From positions 124,001-188,000 of the forward strand of contig NZ_FOGI01000015.1 in the NCBI RefSeq assembly GCF_900111175.1: a stretch of DNA of 64,000 bases. Reading direction: 5' to 3'. This DNA comes from Actinokineospora terrae. GTDB lineage: Bacteria > Actinomycetota > Actinomycetes > Mycobacteriales > Pseudonocardiaceae. Made by a program: the position numbers and the translations under genes. Within the stretch, counting starts at the first letter, position 1, and each line of letters opens with the position of its first letter. The notes below the pieces were generated by a model that saw only the letters and a program-made list of their open reading frames with translations, ran no database searches and was not told the DNA's origin. Shown here piece after piece: positions 8,447 through 16,418 of the stretch.

Positions 8447-9974
8447 TGATCTTCACCCCGGTCCAGTCGATGTGCGCCGGGTTCTTGGGCAGGTTGGACA
8501 CGGACTTGTTCTTCACGAACAGGTTCGGCGCGGAGTAGGTGAACACCAGCGCCCTGCTGTCGAGCCCCGCGCGGGTCGCCGCGCGCAACGCGGTGGGGTA
8601 GTCGGGGGAGTCGAGCGGGGTCTGGCGGACCTTGGCCACCGCGGCCTCGAACCCGGCGGGCTCGTACGGGGTGCTGAGGTTGAGCGGGCCGTTGGGGCCG
8701 AAGTGCGCGGTCAGGGTCTGCACCGCGGAGTCGCGGCCGGTGGTGCCGTAGATCGACAGCGCGAGTTCCTTGGCGAAGAACGGCTTGGACCAGTTCTTGT
8801 CGACCTTGATGGTCAGCGTGATGCCGACCGCGGCGAGCTGCGACTGCACGATCTCGGAGGCGGGCTGCGCGTCGGGGATGACCAGGTCGAGCTTGATGTC
8901 ACCGGGCTTGAACCCGGCCTCGGCCAGCAGCGCCTTGGACTTGGCCGGGTCGTAGGGCCAGCGGTTCTTGGACTCGGGGTCGTAGGCGATGTAGCCCTCG
9001 GGGAAGGGCTGGTCGGTGGGCTCGCCGAGGCCGAAGGTCAGCTTGTCGACGAACTCCTTGCGGTTGATGGCGTGGCGCACCGCGTCGACGACCTTCGGGT
9101 TGTCGAAGGGTGCCTTGTTGACGTTGATGCTGATGTTGGAGGCGTTGAACCCGGGCTGCACGAACACATCGAGCCCGGCCTTCTTCGCCGCGTCGGCCTG
9201 GCTGGGGGTGAGGTCGGCGAAGTTGTAGACGCCGGTCTGCAGTCCGGACACGACGGTGGAGGCGTCCGGCGCGGAGGTCAGCTCCACGTTGTCGATGTGG
9301 ATGTTGGCCGCGTCCCAGTAGTCCGGGTTCTTCTTCAGCACGGCCTTGGTGCCCGGCACCAGCTGGGTGACCACGAACGGGCCCGCGCCGACCGGGTTCT
9401 GGTCGAGCTTGGCCGGGTCCTGCGCGGCCTTGGGGCTGCTGACCTGCAGCACGCGCTGCCCGAGCAGCTGCGGGATCTGGTGGTCGACCTGGGCGAGCTT
9501 GACCACGACGTCGAGCCCGGACGCGGTGACCTCCTTGATGGAGGTGAGGTCACCGAACAGCGCCGAGTTCTTCTGGGTCTTGGCGCGCTCGATGGCGAAC
9601 TTGATGGCGGCGCCGTCGACCGGCTCGCCGTCGGTGAACTTCAGGCCGGGCCGCAGGTGGAAGGTCACCTGGTCGCCCGCGGTGTTGTACTCCCAGTCCT
9701 TGGCCAGGTCCGGCACGGCCTTGCCGGTCTCGTCGGTGCGCGTCAGCGACGCGTGCACCAGCGACAGCAGCCGGAACTGGGCGCCGCTGCCGCTGACCAC
9801 CGGGTCCCAGTGGGTGGGGAAGTAGGACGAGGCCCACTTGAGGGTGCTCGGGCCGCCCGCGGCGGCGGAGGCGCCACCGTTGCCGCACGCGGAGACGGTG
9901 GACGCCAGTGTCGCCGCGACGGCGATCCCGATGACGGCGCCGCGCAGACGGCGGGCGGTGGTGCGTACGGACAT
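8436..9974 (-). CDS. ABC transporter substrate-binding lipoprotein (SBP family 5)
   Basis: 512 residues. The N-terminus is a lipoprotein signal: RRLR charge cluster, hydrophobic stretch from residue 12, and lipobox VSAC with Cys30. The mature part has family-5 solute-binding features (YWDAANIHIDNVELT, NVNKAPFDNPKVVDAVRHA, LLAEAGFKPG). Family 5 binds peptides, nickel, glutathione and various opines or sulfur compounds; specificity cannot be read here. It should sit anchored on the outer face of the membrane and hand substrate to the DppB/C-type channel. Confidence 0.92.
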   Translation of the reverse strand: MSVRTTARRLRGAVIGIAVAATLASTVSACGNGGASAAAGGPSTLKWASSYFPTHWDPVVSGSGAQFRLLSLVHASLTRTDETGKAVPDLAKDWEYNTAGDQVTFHLRPGLKFTDGEPVDGAAIKFAIERAKTQKNSALFGDLTSIKEVTASGLDVVVKLAQVDHQIPQLLGQRVLQVSSPKAAQDPAKLDQNPVGAGPFVVTQLVPGTKAVLKKNPDYWDAANIHIDNVELTSAPDASTVVSGLQTGVYNFADLTPSQADAAKKAGLDVFVQPGFNASNISINVNKAPFDNPKVVDAVRHAINRKEFVDKLTFGLGEPTDQPFPEGYIAYDPESKNRWPYDPAKSKALLAEAGFKPGDIKLDLVIPDAQPASEIVQSQLAAVGITLTIKVDKNWSKPFFAKELALSIYGTTGRDSAVQTLTAHFGPNGPLNLSTPYEPAGFEAAVAKVRQTPLDSPDYPTALRAATRAGLDSRALVFTYSAPNLFVKNKSVSNLPKNPAHIDWTGVKISGR

Positions 9975-10072
9975 GTGCTGTCTTTCTCTTCGGGGGGATC
10001 TCGGGGAGCGCGGTGACGCGCCCGCCGTGGTGGCGGGGGTGGTCGTGGTGGCCGGGGTGGGCTGGGCGGGGG

Positions 10073-11470
10073 TCATGGGACGAGGGCGGCGGTCGGGGCG
10101 GGCTCGTCGGCCTGCTGTTCTGCCTGCTGTTCGGTCGGGGTCTGGGTGCGGGCGGCGGTGTGGCGGTTCTCGGGGATGGGCAGGCCGAGGTTGCCGCGCA
10201 GGGTGGTCGCGTCGTACTCGTCGCGCACGACGCCGCGTTCGCGCAGGATGGGCAGCACCTGCTCGGTGAACAGGGCGAACTCGCTGGGGGCGTTGACGGT
10301 GACGTTGATGCCGTCGAAGCCGCCTTCCTCGAACCAGTGCTGGATGGTGTCGGCCACCGTCTGCGGGGATCCGACGAAGGGGGAGCTGGCGGCGGCGCTG
10401 AGGTGCTCGACGACCTGGCGCAGGGTGTAGCCGTTGTCCTTGGCGAGCTTGGTGATGCCGTCGGCCTGGGTGCGGAAGCTGCGCTGCCCGAGCTCGGCGA
10501 CGTCGGGGAACGGGGCGTCGAGGTCGTACTGGGTGAAGTCGTGCCAGCCGAACGGCCGGCCGAGCTCCTTGAGTGCCCGCTCGAAGCTCTTGCCGCCGAG
10601 CTTGGCGTCCTCCTTGGCGCGCGCCGCCTCGTCGGTGTCGGCGATGACCAGGGAGATGCCGGGCAGGATCAGCACCTCGTCGGGGTTGCGGCCCTTGGCG
10701 GCGGCGCGTTCGCGCAGTTCGGTGCGGAACGCCTTGGCCCGTTCCAGGGTGGGGGCGTGGGTGAAGATCACCTCGGCGACGGAGGCACCGAGGTCGCGGC
10801 CCTCCTCGGAGTCACCGGCCTGGAAGATGACCGGCTGGCCCTGCGGTGAGCGCTCGAGGTTGAGCGGGCCGACCACGGAGAAGTGCTCGCCCTTGTGGTC
10901 GAGGGTGTGCTGCTTGCTCGGGTCGAAGAACACGCGGGCGTCGCGGTCGCGGGGGAACGCGTCGGCCTCGTAGGAGTCCCACAGGCCCTGGGCGACGCGG
11001 ATGTGCTCGAGCGCGCGGCCGTAGCGGGTGGTGTAGTCGTAGTGCTCGTCGCGGCTGTAGTTGCCCGCAGTGCCCGCGTCGCCACTGGTCACCACGTTCC
11101 ACCCGGCGCGCCCGCCACTGATGTGGTCGAGGGAGTAGAGGCGCCGCGCGAGGTTGAACGGCTCGTTGTAAGAGGTGGTGAGTGTGCCGACGAGCCCGAT
11201 GTGCTGGGTGTGGGTGGCCACCGCCGAGAGCAGTGTCAGCGGCTCCAACCGGCTCAGGTAGTGGTGGGGGGAGTTCTCGGTGATGAACTGGCTGTCCACG
11301 ATGAACACCAGGTCGAACTTCGCGGCCTCGGCCTCCTTGGCGCGGGCGATGTACCAGCCGATGTCGACGCTGGCGTTCGACGGGATCTCGGGGTCGAGCC
11401 AGGTGTTGTGCTGGCCGGGTCCGCCGACCCCGAGGAGTACGGCGCCCAGCTTGAGGGTGCGACGGGACAT
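10073..11470 (-). CDS. NtaA/SnaA/DszA-type FMN monooxygenase A, first gene of the operon
   Basis: 465 residues, same branch as the enzyme at 3444-4877 and clearly its paralogue (shared GGPGQH, FIVDSQF, HISGGRAGWNVVTS, ERSPQGQPVIFQAG, TLRGNLGLPIPEN). Members of this branch open nitrilotriacetate, pristinamycin IIA or dibenzothiophene sulfone using FMNH2. After the family end there is a Gln/Pro/Thr-rich tail of about 28 residues. The ATG at 11470 is preceded by an AAAAGAG purine run. It is the first structural gene after the leader region; no flavin reductase gene is visible in the window, so FMNH2 must come from elsewhere. Confidence 0.9.
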   Translation of the reverse strand: MSRRTLKLGAVLLGVGGPGQHNTWLDPEIPSNASVDIGWYIARAKEAEAAKFDLVFIVDSQFITENSPHHYLSRLEPLTLLSAVATHTQHIGLVGTLTTSYNEPFNLARRLYSLDHISGGRAGWNVVTSGDAGTAGNYSRDEHYDYTTRYGRALEHIRVAQGLWDSYEADAFPRDRDARVFFDPSKQHTLDHKGEHFSVVGPLNLERSPQGQPVIFQAGDSEEGRDLGASVAEVIFTHAPTLERAKAFRTELRERAAAKGRNPDEVLILPGISLVIADTDEAARAKEDAKLGGKSFERALKELGRPFGWHDFTQYDLDAPFPDVAELGQRSFRTQADGITKLAKDNGYTLRQVVEHLSAAASSPFVGSPQTVADTIQHWFEEGGFDGINVTVNAPSEFALFTEQVLPILRERGVVRDEYDATTLRGNLGLPIPENRHTAARTQTPTEQQAEQQADEPAPTAALVP

Positions 11471-11491
11471 GGGTGATCCACTCTTTTCTGG

Positions 11492-11531
11492 CGCGCGGAG
11501 ACGAACACCCCCGCGCGGAAGCCAGGGGTGT
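11492..11531 (-). promoter_or_regulatory. two mutually exclusive hairpins ahead of the operon (possible attenuator)
   Basis: On the minus strand, ACACCCC (11531-11525) can pair with GGGGTGT (11511-11505), 7 bp with a 13-nt loop. Alternatively CGCGCGG (11517-11511) can pair with CCGCGCG (11498-11492). The second stem's left arm lies in the loop of the first and shares base 11511, so both cannot form fully at once. The position is between the leader peptide stop and the first structural gene. GC-rich DNA makes such pairs by chance, hence modest confidence. Confidence 0.4.
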
Positions 11532-11579
11532 CGGGGGAAGGGGGTCACGCGGCCCTGAGCGGGCGGCGGCTCTACCTGT

Positions 11580-11681
11580 CTACCGGGGGCGGGGCGAACA
11601 GATCGCGGTGCCGCAGCGGGCGTTGTCCAGCCAGCGACGACAGGTGAGCAGCGTGCTCAGCGCGTCAGCGGCGTGGTCCAT
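11580..11681 (-). CDS. cysteine-bearing leader peptide of the sulfur-metabolism type
   Basis: A 33-codon frame on the minus strand, ATG 11681 to TAG 11580, lying 109 bases upstream of the first monooxygenase start; in-frame ATGs at 11693 and 11729 could extend it to 37 or 49 codons. The C-terminal part reads LLTCRRWLDNARCGTAIC, with three Cys codons. It fits the pattern L-T-x-R-R-(H/W)-x-D-x-x-R-x-x-x-A-(L/I)-C of the short leader peptides placed before sulfate, cysteine and sulfonate genes in Streptomyces and relatives (recalled family knowledge). No strong Shine-Dalgarno is visible; leaderless translation is possible. Inference: ribosome stalling at Cys codons tunes the operon to cysteine supply. 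Confidence 0.72.
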   Translation of the reverse strand: MDHAADALSTLLTCRRWLDNARCGTAICSPRPR

Positions 11682-11728
11682 GGTTTCGAGCATGACCGCT
11701 GCGACCTGCGGTGTCCAACGACGTTTCA

Positions 11729-11744
11729 TGATGCGGATACATCA
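11729..11744. promoter_or_regulatory. inverted repeat TGATG-N6-CATCA, candidate LysR operator
   Basis: A perfect 5-bp dyad with a 6-bp spacer lies between the LysR gene (start 11781, plus) and the leader frame (minus). It is in the position expected for a divergent LysR-type operator. Small size makes it tentative. Confidence 0.4.
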
Positions 11745-11753
11745 CGGTTCGCG

Positions 11754-11782
11754 ATGGTTGCTCGGGTAGCTTCGCCAACCAT
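11754..11782. promoter_or_regulatory. inverted repeat ATGGTTG-N15-CAACCAT over the LysR start codon
   Basis: Perfect 7-bp arms at 11754-11760 and 11776-11782; the right arm includes the first two bases of the LysR ATG. Either an autoregulatory operator or an RNA hairpin that hides the start codon. Confidence 0.42.
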
Positions 11783-12647
11783 GGAGAAGGTTCTCGACAT
11801 CGTGCCGCTGCGCAGCCTCGTCGCGGTCGCCGACCGCGGCGGTTTCCAGCGGGCCGCCACCCATCTCCACCTGAGCCAGGCCGCGGTCAGCCAGCACGTG
11901 CGCCGCCTGGAGGCCGCCACCGGCAAGCGCCTGGTCGAACGGGACGGCCGCGGGTCGCGGTTCACCACCGACGGCGACCACCTGCTCGGCTACGCCCGCC
12001 GCATCCTGGCCCTGCACGACGAGTCGCTGCGCGGCCTGGGCGTGGAGAGCGAGGCCGCGGTCCTCATCGGCTCCACCGAGCACGCCGCCGCGCAACTGCT
12101 GCCCCGGCTCACCGCGACGCTGGAGAAGTCCCTGCCCGAGCACCGGGTCCGCTACCGCCTCGACCGCGGCACCGCCCTGCGCGAGGCCCTCGGCGCCGGC
12201 CGCCTGGACCTCGCGCTGCTGCTGGGCACCACCGACCACCCCCGCGCCGCCCTGGTCGGCGAACTCGAACTGACCTGGTACTCCGCCCCCGGCTGGATCC
12301 GCCCCGCGGGCCCTGTGCCCCTCGTCGCCTTCGACAACCCCTGCGCCCTGCGCACCGCCGCCCTCAACACCCTCACCACCCACCACATCCCCGCCGAGAT
12401 CGGCGCCGAGGCCAACCAACTGGCAGGCGTCCACGCCGCCACCGCCGCAGGCCAAGGCGTCGCCGTCCTGGCCACCTTCGGCACCACGCCCCAAGGTTTG
12501 ATCCCCCGCAGCGACCTGCCCCCGTTGGAGCCGCTACCCCTCTACATCTGGCGCCGCGAGAACCTGGATCCGGTCGTCACCCAGCACTCCATCGCCTCCC
12601 TGCGCCACCTGCTCTCAGAAGACATCCCCTTCGCCCAGGGCGCGTGA
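11781..12647 (+). CDS. LysR-family transcriptional regulator of the divergent operon
   Basis: 288 residues. The N-terminal winged helix-turn-helix covers about residues 5-65 (LRSLVAVADRGGFQRAATHLHLSQAAVSQHVRRLE); a shortened effector-binding domain follows. ATG 11781 (MEKVLDIV) is chosen since LysR proteins begin the HTH within a few residues; the longer frame from 11673 would add an unrelated peptide. Divergent placement from the ten-gene operon makes it the likely activator, as CysB/Cbl-type LysR proteins do for sulfonate genes, though this one is not close enough to name. Confidence 0.9.
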   Translation: MEKVLDIVPLRSLVAVADRGGFQRAATHLHLSQAAVSQHVRRLEAATGKRLVERDGRGSRFTTDGDHLLGYARRILALHDESLRGLGVESEAAVLIGSTEHAAAQLLPRLTATLEKSLPEHRVRYRLDRGTALREALGAGRLDLALLLGTTDHPRAALVGELELTWYSAPGWIRPAGPVPLVAFDNPCALRTAALNTLTTHHIPAEIGAEANQLAGVHAATAAGQGVAVLATFGTTPQGLIPRSDLPPLEPLPLYIWRRENLDPVVTQHSIASLRHLLSEDIPFAQGA

Positions 12648-12707
12648 CGAGCACCGCGGGCAACCATCCACATCGGACTCTGCTCGGTGTCCTCGACGCG
12701 GTCGGAG

Positions 12708-13997
12708 TCAGGGCGCGGTGTTCGGATCGTGGTGGGTCTCACGCAGCCAGGTGGCCCAGGCGTGGGCCTCGCCGGTGGTGGGTTTGCCGCTGAGGCGGGC
12801 GGCGACCAGTCGCGTGGGTAAGCGGCCTGCCAGGCGTAGTCGTTCCCATTGGGCGGGGTTGAGGATCAGGACGCGCAGGTCCAGGTCGGCCACGGCGGTG
12901 ATGTCGTCGACCTCGGTGCCAGAGAGGTCCAGGCGGGTGAGCGCGGGGATGGCGGTGAGGTCCGCGGCCCGGACCGGGGCGCGGGTGATGGTGAGGTCCC
13001 AGAGGGCGGGGTGACCGGCGAGGGCGGACAGGTCGGCCTCGCCCGCGGTGAGGGTGAGGCCTTCCACCAGCGGCGGGAGCCAGAGCCGCACGAGGTCGGC
13101 GCGGCTGATGAGCAGGCTGCGCAGGCGGGGGGTGGCGGCGAGCGCGGTGAGGTCGAGGGTGGTGGCTTTGTGCAGGTAGAGCTCCTGCACGAGTGTCGGG
13201 TCCGGGTACTCGGCCAACACATCGGCCAGGTCTCGGTCACCGACCACCTGCGACCGCTGGTAGGACGTGTGCGGTTCGTCGATGATGGCGCCGAGCCAGT
13301 CGCCGTCAGCGGCCCTCGGCTCGATCCGGTTCTCGCGGGCGGCGGCGACCACCGCAGTGAGCACGGAGGTCGCGGACTCGGCGACGTACTGGACGTGGTC
13401 GATGCCCCGGCCTTCCTCGAGCAACTGCCCGGGGTTGCCCCGTGGCCCCGGGTCGAGGTCGACGACGAGGTTCCCGCCGGAGTAGTCCGAGCCGATGACG
13501 ATCCACCAGTCGCTGCGGGAGAGGCGTCGCACGTGTCGGGCGGGTTCGGCTTCCAGGACGACGCGGTCGGAGTCGAATACGCCGTCCTCGTGGCCACCGA
13601 CGCCGATCGGGTCGTACCCGTACTCCTCGGCGTTGGAGTCGAGGCAGGTCAGGCTCCACCTGCCCAGCAGCCCGATCTCGTTCGGGTCGGTGCCCGCGAC
13701 CTGGTACAGCGCGCGGATGTCCTCGGGGAGCCGAGCCCCGATCCGCGTCTCGGCCGCCGCCAACCCGGCCTCGGTGGCCCGCTCACCGAAGCGCGGTGGG
13801 CGTCCTTTGATCCGCAGGTACTGGGTCGTGAACTCGTCCACGAGGCCGCTGATCGCGGCCAGCAGCTCGGGATCGGTCGGCCGCCCGGTGGGCTCTGCGG
13901 CGGCCGGGCGGGGCATGCCGGGCAGCGGGTGGTTCCGGTAGCGGTAGTCGGGATCCCACACGACCGACGCGGGCTCGATGAACTGACCGGACAACAC
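12708..13997 (-). CDS. SUKH (SMI1/KNR4)-like protein with leucine-rich C-terminal part
   Basis: 429 residues. Residues about 70-220 look like a SUKH domain (EARI..LPEDIRALYQVAGTDPNEIGLLG and DWWIVIGSDYSGGNLVVDLDPG). Residues about 270-400 carry degenerate leucine-rich segments such as LTLTAGEADLSALAGHPALW and LTRLDLSGTEVDDI. SUKH proteins are often immunity proteins against polymorphic toxins, but many stand alone. GTG 13997 follows GGGGGAAAC. No toxin gene is adjacent. Confidence 0.75.
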   Translation of the reverse strand: MLSGQFIEPASVVWDPDYRYRNHPLPGMPRPAAAEPTGRPTDPELLAAISGLVDEFTTQYLRIKGRPPRFGERATEAGLAAAETRIGARLPEDIRALYQVAGTDPNEIGLLGRWSLTCLDSNAEEYGYDPIGVGGHEDGVFDSDRVVLEAEPARHVRRLSRSDWWIVIGSDYSGGNLVVDLDPGPRGNPGQLLEEGRGIDHVQYVAESATSVLTAVVAAARENRIEPRAADGDWLGAIIDEPHTSYQRSQVVGDRDLADVLAEYPDPTLVQELYLHKATTLDLTALAATPRLRSLLISRADLVRLWLPPLVEGLTLTAGEADLSALAGHPALWDLTITRAPVRAADLTAIPALTRLDLSGTEVDDITAVADLDLRVLILNPAQWERLRLAGRLPTRLVAARLSGKPTTGEAHAWATWLRETHHDPNTAP

Positions 13998-14051
13998 GTT
14001 TCCCCCTGGGCTCTCGGCTACCGGCCCAGAGTCGCAGGCTCCACCGACAGT

Positions 14052-14675
14052 TCAGGGCAGCAGCAGTGGCTCACCGGCGAGCAGTCGGGTGTGGAGGGCG
14101 TCGGCGTCGAGGGTGCCGGTGGGGGTGAGGAGTTCGGGGGTGAGCAGGTCGGGCAGGGGAGTGGCGGTGTTGTCGACGCGGGTGGCGTTGAGGGTGGCCG
14201 GGGTGAGGCTGCCGGAGGCGGTGCCGCCGATTTCGTCGGGTTCGCTCTCGGAGCGCCACACCTGCACAGCGGCGCGCAGGTCGCCGCGGAAGACGAGGTA
14301 CTTGTCGGAGTACTCGCCGTAGAGGACCTCGGCGGTGGTGTCGCCAGTGACGATGATCTTCGGGTCGCAGGTGGTGTGCAAGCCGGTCATCTTGAGGTCG
14401 CCGAGGACCACGAGGGCGGCGGCACCGTCGTCGACGTCGTAGAGGGCGCCGGTGATGGTCAGGTCGCCGTCGACGATGTAGCCGATGTCCCAGTCGGCCA
14501 CGTCGTCCCACGGGGCCGGTTCGTCGCTGTTGAGCGGGAAGTTCCCGTCGACGACCGCGTTACCGGTGTGCAGGGCGTACCCGCCCTCGTACAGGTTCTC
14601 CCAGATGGACTGTGGCAGACCGCGCCGCTCGAACAGGTCGATGGCCTCGTCCCAGGTGATGTAGCGCGTGCTCAC
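14052..14675 (-). CDS. polymer-forming (bactofilin-like) hypothetical protein
   Basis: 207 residues. The middle (about 60-130) consists of short beta-strand turns such as YIVDGDLTITGALYD, LVVLGDLKMTG and IIVTGDTTAEVLYG, the pattern of beta-helical bactofilin-like or related immunity proteins. GTG 14675 gives MSTRYITWDEAIDLFE; it begins 10 bases after the stop of the broken methyltransferase. Function unknown. Being next to a SUKH-like protein, it may belong to a toxin-immunity neighbourhood, but that is weak. Confidence 0.65.
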   Translation of the reverse strand: MSTRYITWDEAIDLFERRGLPQSIWENLYEGGYALHTGNAVVDGNFPLNSDEPAPWDDVADWDIGYIVDGDLTITGALYDVDDGAAALVVLGDLKMTGLHTTCDPKIIVTGDTTAEVLYGEYSDKYLVFRGDLRAAVQVWRSESEPDEIGGTASGSLTPATLNATRVDNTATPLPDLLTPELLTPTGTLDADALHTRLLAGEPLLLP

Positions 14676-14685
14676 ACCCAGCACC

Positions 14686-15322
14686 CTATCGGCCACCGTA
14701 GTGCGAGTTGACGCCCGGCTGCCCGGTGTAGTTCGGACCGGCCTGATCGTCCGCGCCCAGATACCGGTACGGCCACCGCACCTCACGACGCCCGACCAAC
14801 CGGATCCTCCGCCGCCGCGTGTCGTAGTCGAACCCCGCCGCCCGTAGTGCGTCGGTGACCCTGCCTTGTTCGGTCTTGTTCGGTGAGGACTGTCCGCCAG
14901 TCGAGGTTGGCCACAAACAGGCCGTCCTCGGTGAGCCACGACGCGACCTTCTCCAGCAACCCCAGCTTGTCGCCCACATAGTGCAACCCGTGCACGCACG
15001 TGATCAGGTCGTACGCCCGCCCCGGCACCCACTTACCCACCGGCGCCGTCACGAACTCCACACCGTCGCGCGCGGGCCCCGCGTAGAAGTCGACGAGATC
15101 CACCCCTGTGGCCCGCACCTCCGGCACCCGCGCCGCGCACTCCAGCAGCGCCGCGCCACTGCCACAACACAGGTCCAACCACGCAAACCCCGGCCGCGCC
15201 AACGCACCGATGTCGACACCCAGCTCCCGCGCGTACCCGGCGAGCCCTCGCTCCCGGTTCATGTCCCGGTTGGCCACCACCGCCGACCGAGCCAGCGCCT
15301 GATCCCCCAGCAACCGAGCCAC
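14686..15322 (-). pseudogene. class I SAM methyltransferase, frameshifted by a 10-bp duplication
   Basis: The frame from GTG 15322 shows the SAM motif WLDLCCGSGAALLE near residue 50 and ITCVHGLHYVGDKLGLL near 110, typical of a Rossmann methyltransferase. At 14865-14884 the 10-bp unit CTTGTTCGGT is present twice in tandem and throws the frame. Removing one unit joins the frame cleanly to a C-terminal part (GRVTDALRAAGFDYDTR ... GVNSHYGGR, stop 14686), giving about 208 residues. As written, translation runs on in a wrong frame to 14783. Confidence 0.85.
14865..14884. repeat. tandem 10-bp duplication causing a frameshift
   Basis: CTTGTTCGGT at 14865-14874 is repeated exactly at 14875-14884. One copy restores the methyltransferase reading frame. 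Confidence 0.93.
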
Positions 15323-15330
15323 ACCGGATT

Positions 15331-15615
15331 CTACCGCTCGACCTCGCCACTCTCCGCCCGCTTGGACGGCACCAACAACACCGCCACCGCCGCGACCATC
15401 CCCACGAACACCAACAACGGCGCCCCCAACACCAGCCCCACCACCGCGCACACCCCACCCGCGGCCACCGCCAACCCCAACGACGCCAACGTCGGCGCCA
15501 TCACCTGCTCCCGCTCCGCGAGCAACGACGCCAACCGCGGCGAGTCCGCACTGAGCCTGTCCGCGATCTCCTCGAGCGCCCGCCGCTCGTGACCACTGAG
15601 CTCCCGTGGGTTCAT
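15331..15615 (-). CDS. DUF3040 membrane protein
   Basis: 94 residues. It opens with an LSGHERRALEEIADRLSADSP segment, the DUF3040 hallmark (LSxHExRxLxxIExxLxxDDP), then two predicted membrane helices at about 44-62 and 66-82. Small actinobacterial membrane proteins of unknown role. It lies 8 bases upstream of the broken methyltransferase, in the same direction. Confidence 0.8.
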   Translation of the reverse strand: MNPRELSGHERRALEEIADRLSADSPRLASLLAEREQVMAPTLASLGLAVAAGGVCAVVGLVLGAPLLVFVGMVAAVAVLLVPSKRAESGEVER

Positions 15616-15731
15616 CCCGAACCTCCCTCATCACCGCGGCCCGCCGCCACCCCGCACCGGGACCGACCCATGCCCCTGACATACCCGGCCCACGCCCCGA
15701 ACACACAACCCCACCCACACCCGCGCGTTCG

Positions 15732-16418
15732 GTGGCACGGCGATCACGCTGTGGGAGCATCGGCCGCCATGACGGCCACCGCGCCATCCACGCCGACCGG
15801 TTGGTGCTCCGCAAGGCCCACCCCACCGACCGGGACGCCCTCGTCGAGCTGTCCACCGACCCCAAGGTCAGAGCACACCTGGGCGGCCCCCACCCCCGCG
15901 AGGCCGTCGAACGGCGACTCGACGAGACGGGAACGGCCCACGCCACCTCCGAGCCCGGCAGCTACGTCATCGCCGACAAGACCACCGATGAGGCGATCGG
16001 ACTCATCGACCTGGACCGCCGCCCCGCGCACCGCCCGGGTCATGTCGTCACTGGCGGCGGCGAGCTGGAACTGTCCTCCGTGCTGCGACGCCCGTTCTGG
16101 GGCGCGGGCCTGGCGGCGGAGGCGACCGCGGCGGTGCTGCGCGCGGCCGCGGCCGAACTGCCGGACCAGCCCGTCCTCATCGTCACCCAGACCGCCCGTG
16201 CCCTGGCCGCCCGCCTCGGCTTCGACGAGGTCGACACCTTCCCGGAGTTCGACGCCCAGCAGACCCTCGCGGTCGCCGCACTGCACGCGTTCCGGAGCCG
16301 ACCGGCCCCCGACCGTCGAGTCCCCGGGCGGGTGATCGCTCGGGGACTCGACAGAGGAGTCAGCAGGGTCGCTGTCGGTCTAGGTGGTGGTGGGTGGGGC
16401 CGTGGGGGGAGTGGTTGA
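15732..16418 (+). CDS. GNAT-family acetyltransferase, ends uncertain
   Basis: The central frame is a GNAT fold: ADRLVLRKAHPTDRDALVEL, RRPFWGAGLAAEATAAVLRA (acetyl-CoA loop) and ARLGFDEVDTFPEF. I chose GTG 15732, in frame; the attractive ATG at 15769 (MTATA) is one frame off, so a 1-bp indel just after it may have moved the start. The frame also runs through a strong hairpin at 16315-16352 and past the end of the convergent gene, so the native stop may be lost too. The substrate is unknown. Confidence 0.65.
   Translation: MARRSRCGSIGRHDGHRAIHADRLVLRKAHPTDRDALVELSTDPKVRAHLGGPHPREAVERRLDETGTAHATSEPGSYVIADKTTDEAIGLIDLDRRPAHRPGHVVTGGGELELSSVLRRPFWGAGLAAEATAAVLRAAAAELPDQPVLIVTQTARALAARLGFDEVDTFPEFDAQQTLAVAALHAFRSRPAPDRRVPGRVIARGLDRGVSRVAVGLGGGGWGRGGSG
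16315..16352. terminator. strong hairpin between convergent genes
   Basis: GTCGAGTCCCC (16315-16325) and GGGGACTCGAC (16342-16352) form a perfect 11-bp stem with a 16-nt loop, placed at the junction of the acetyltransferase (plus) and the dioxygenase-like gene (minus). No U-tract follows, which is common for actinobacterial terminators. Confidence 0.65.
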
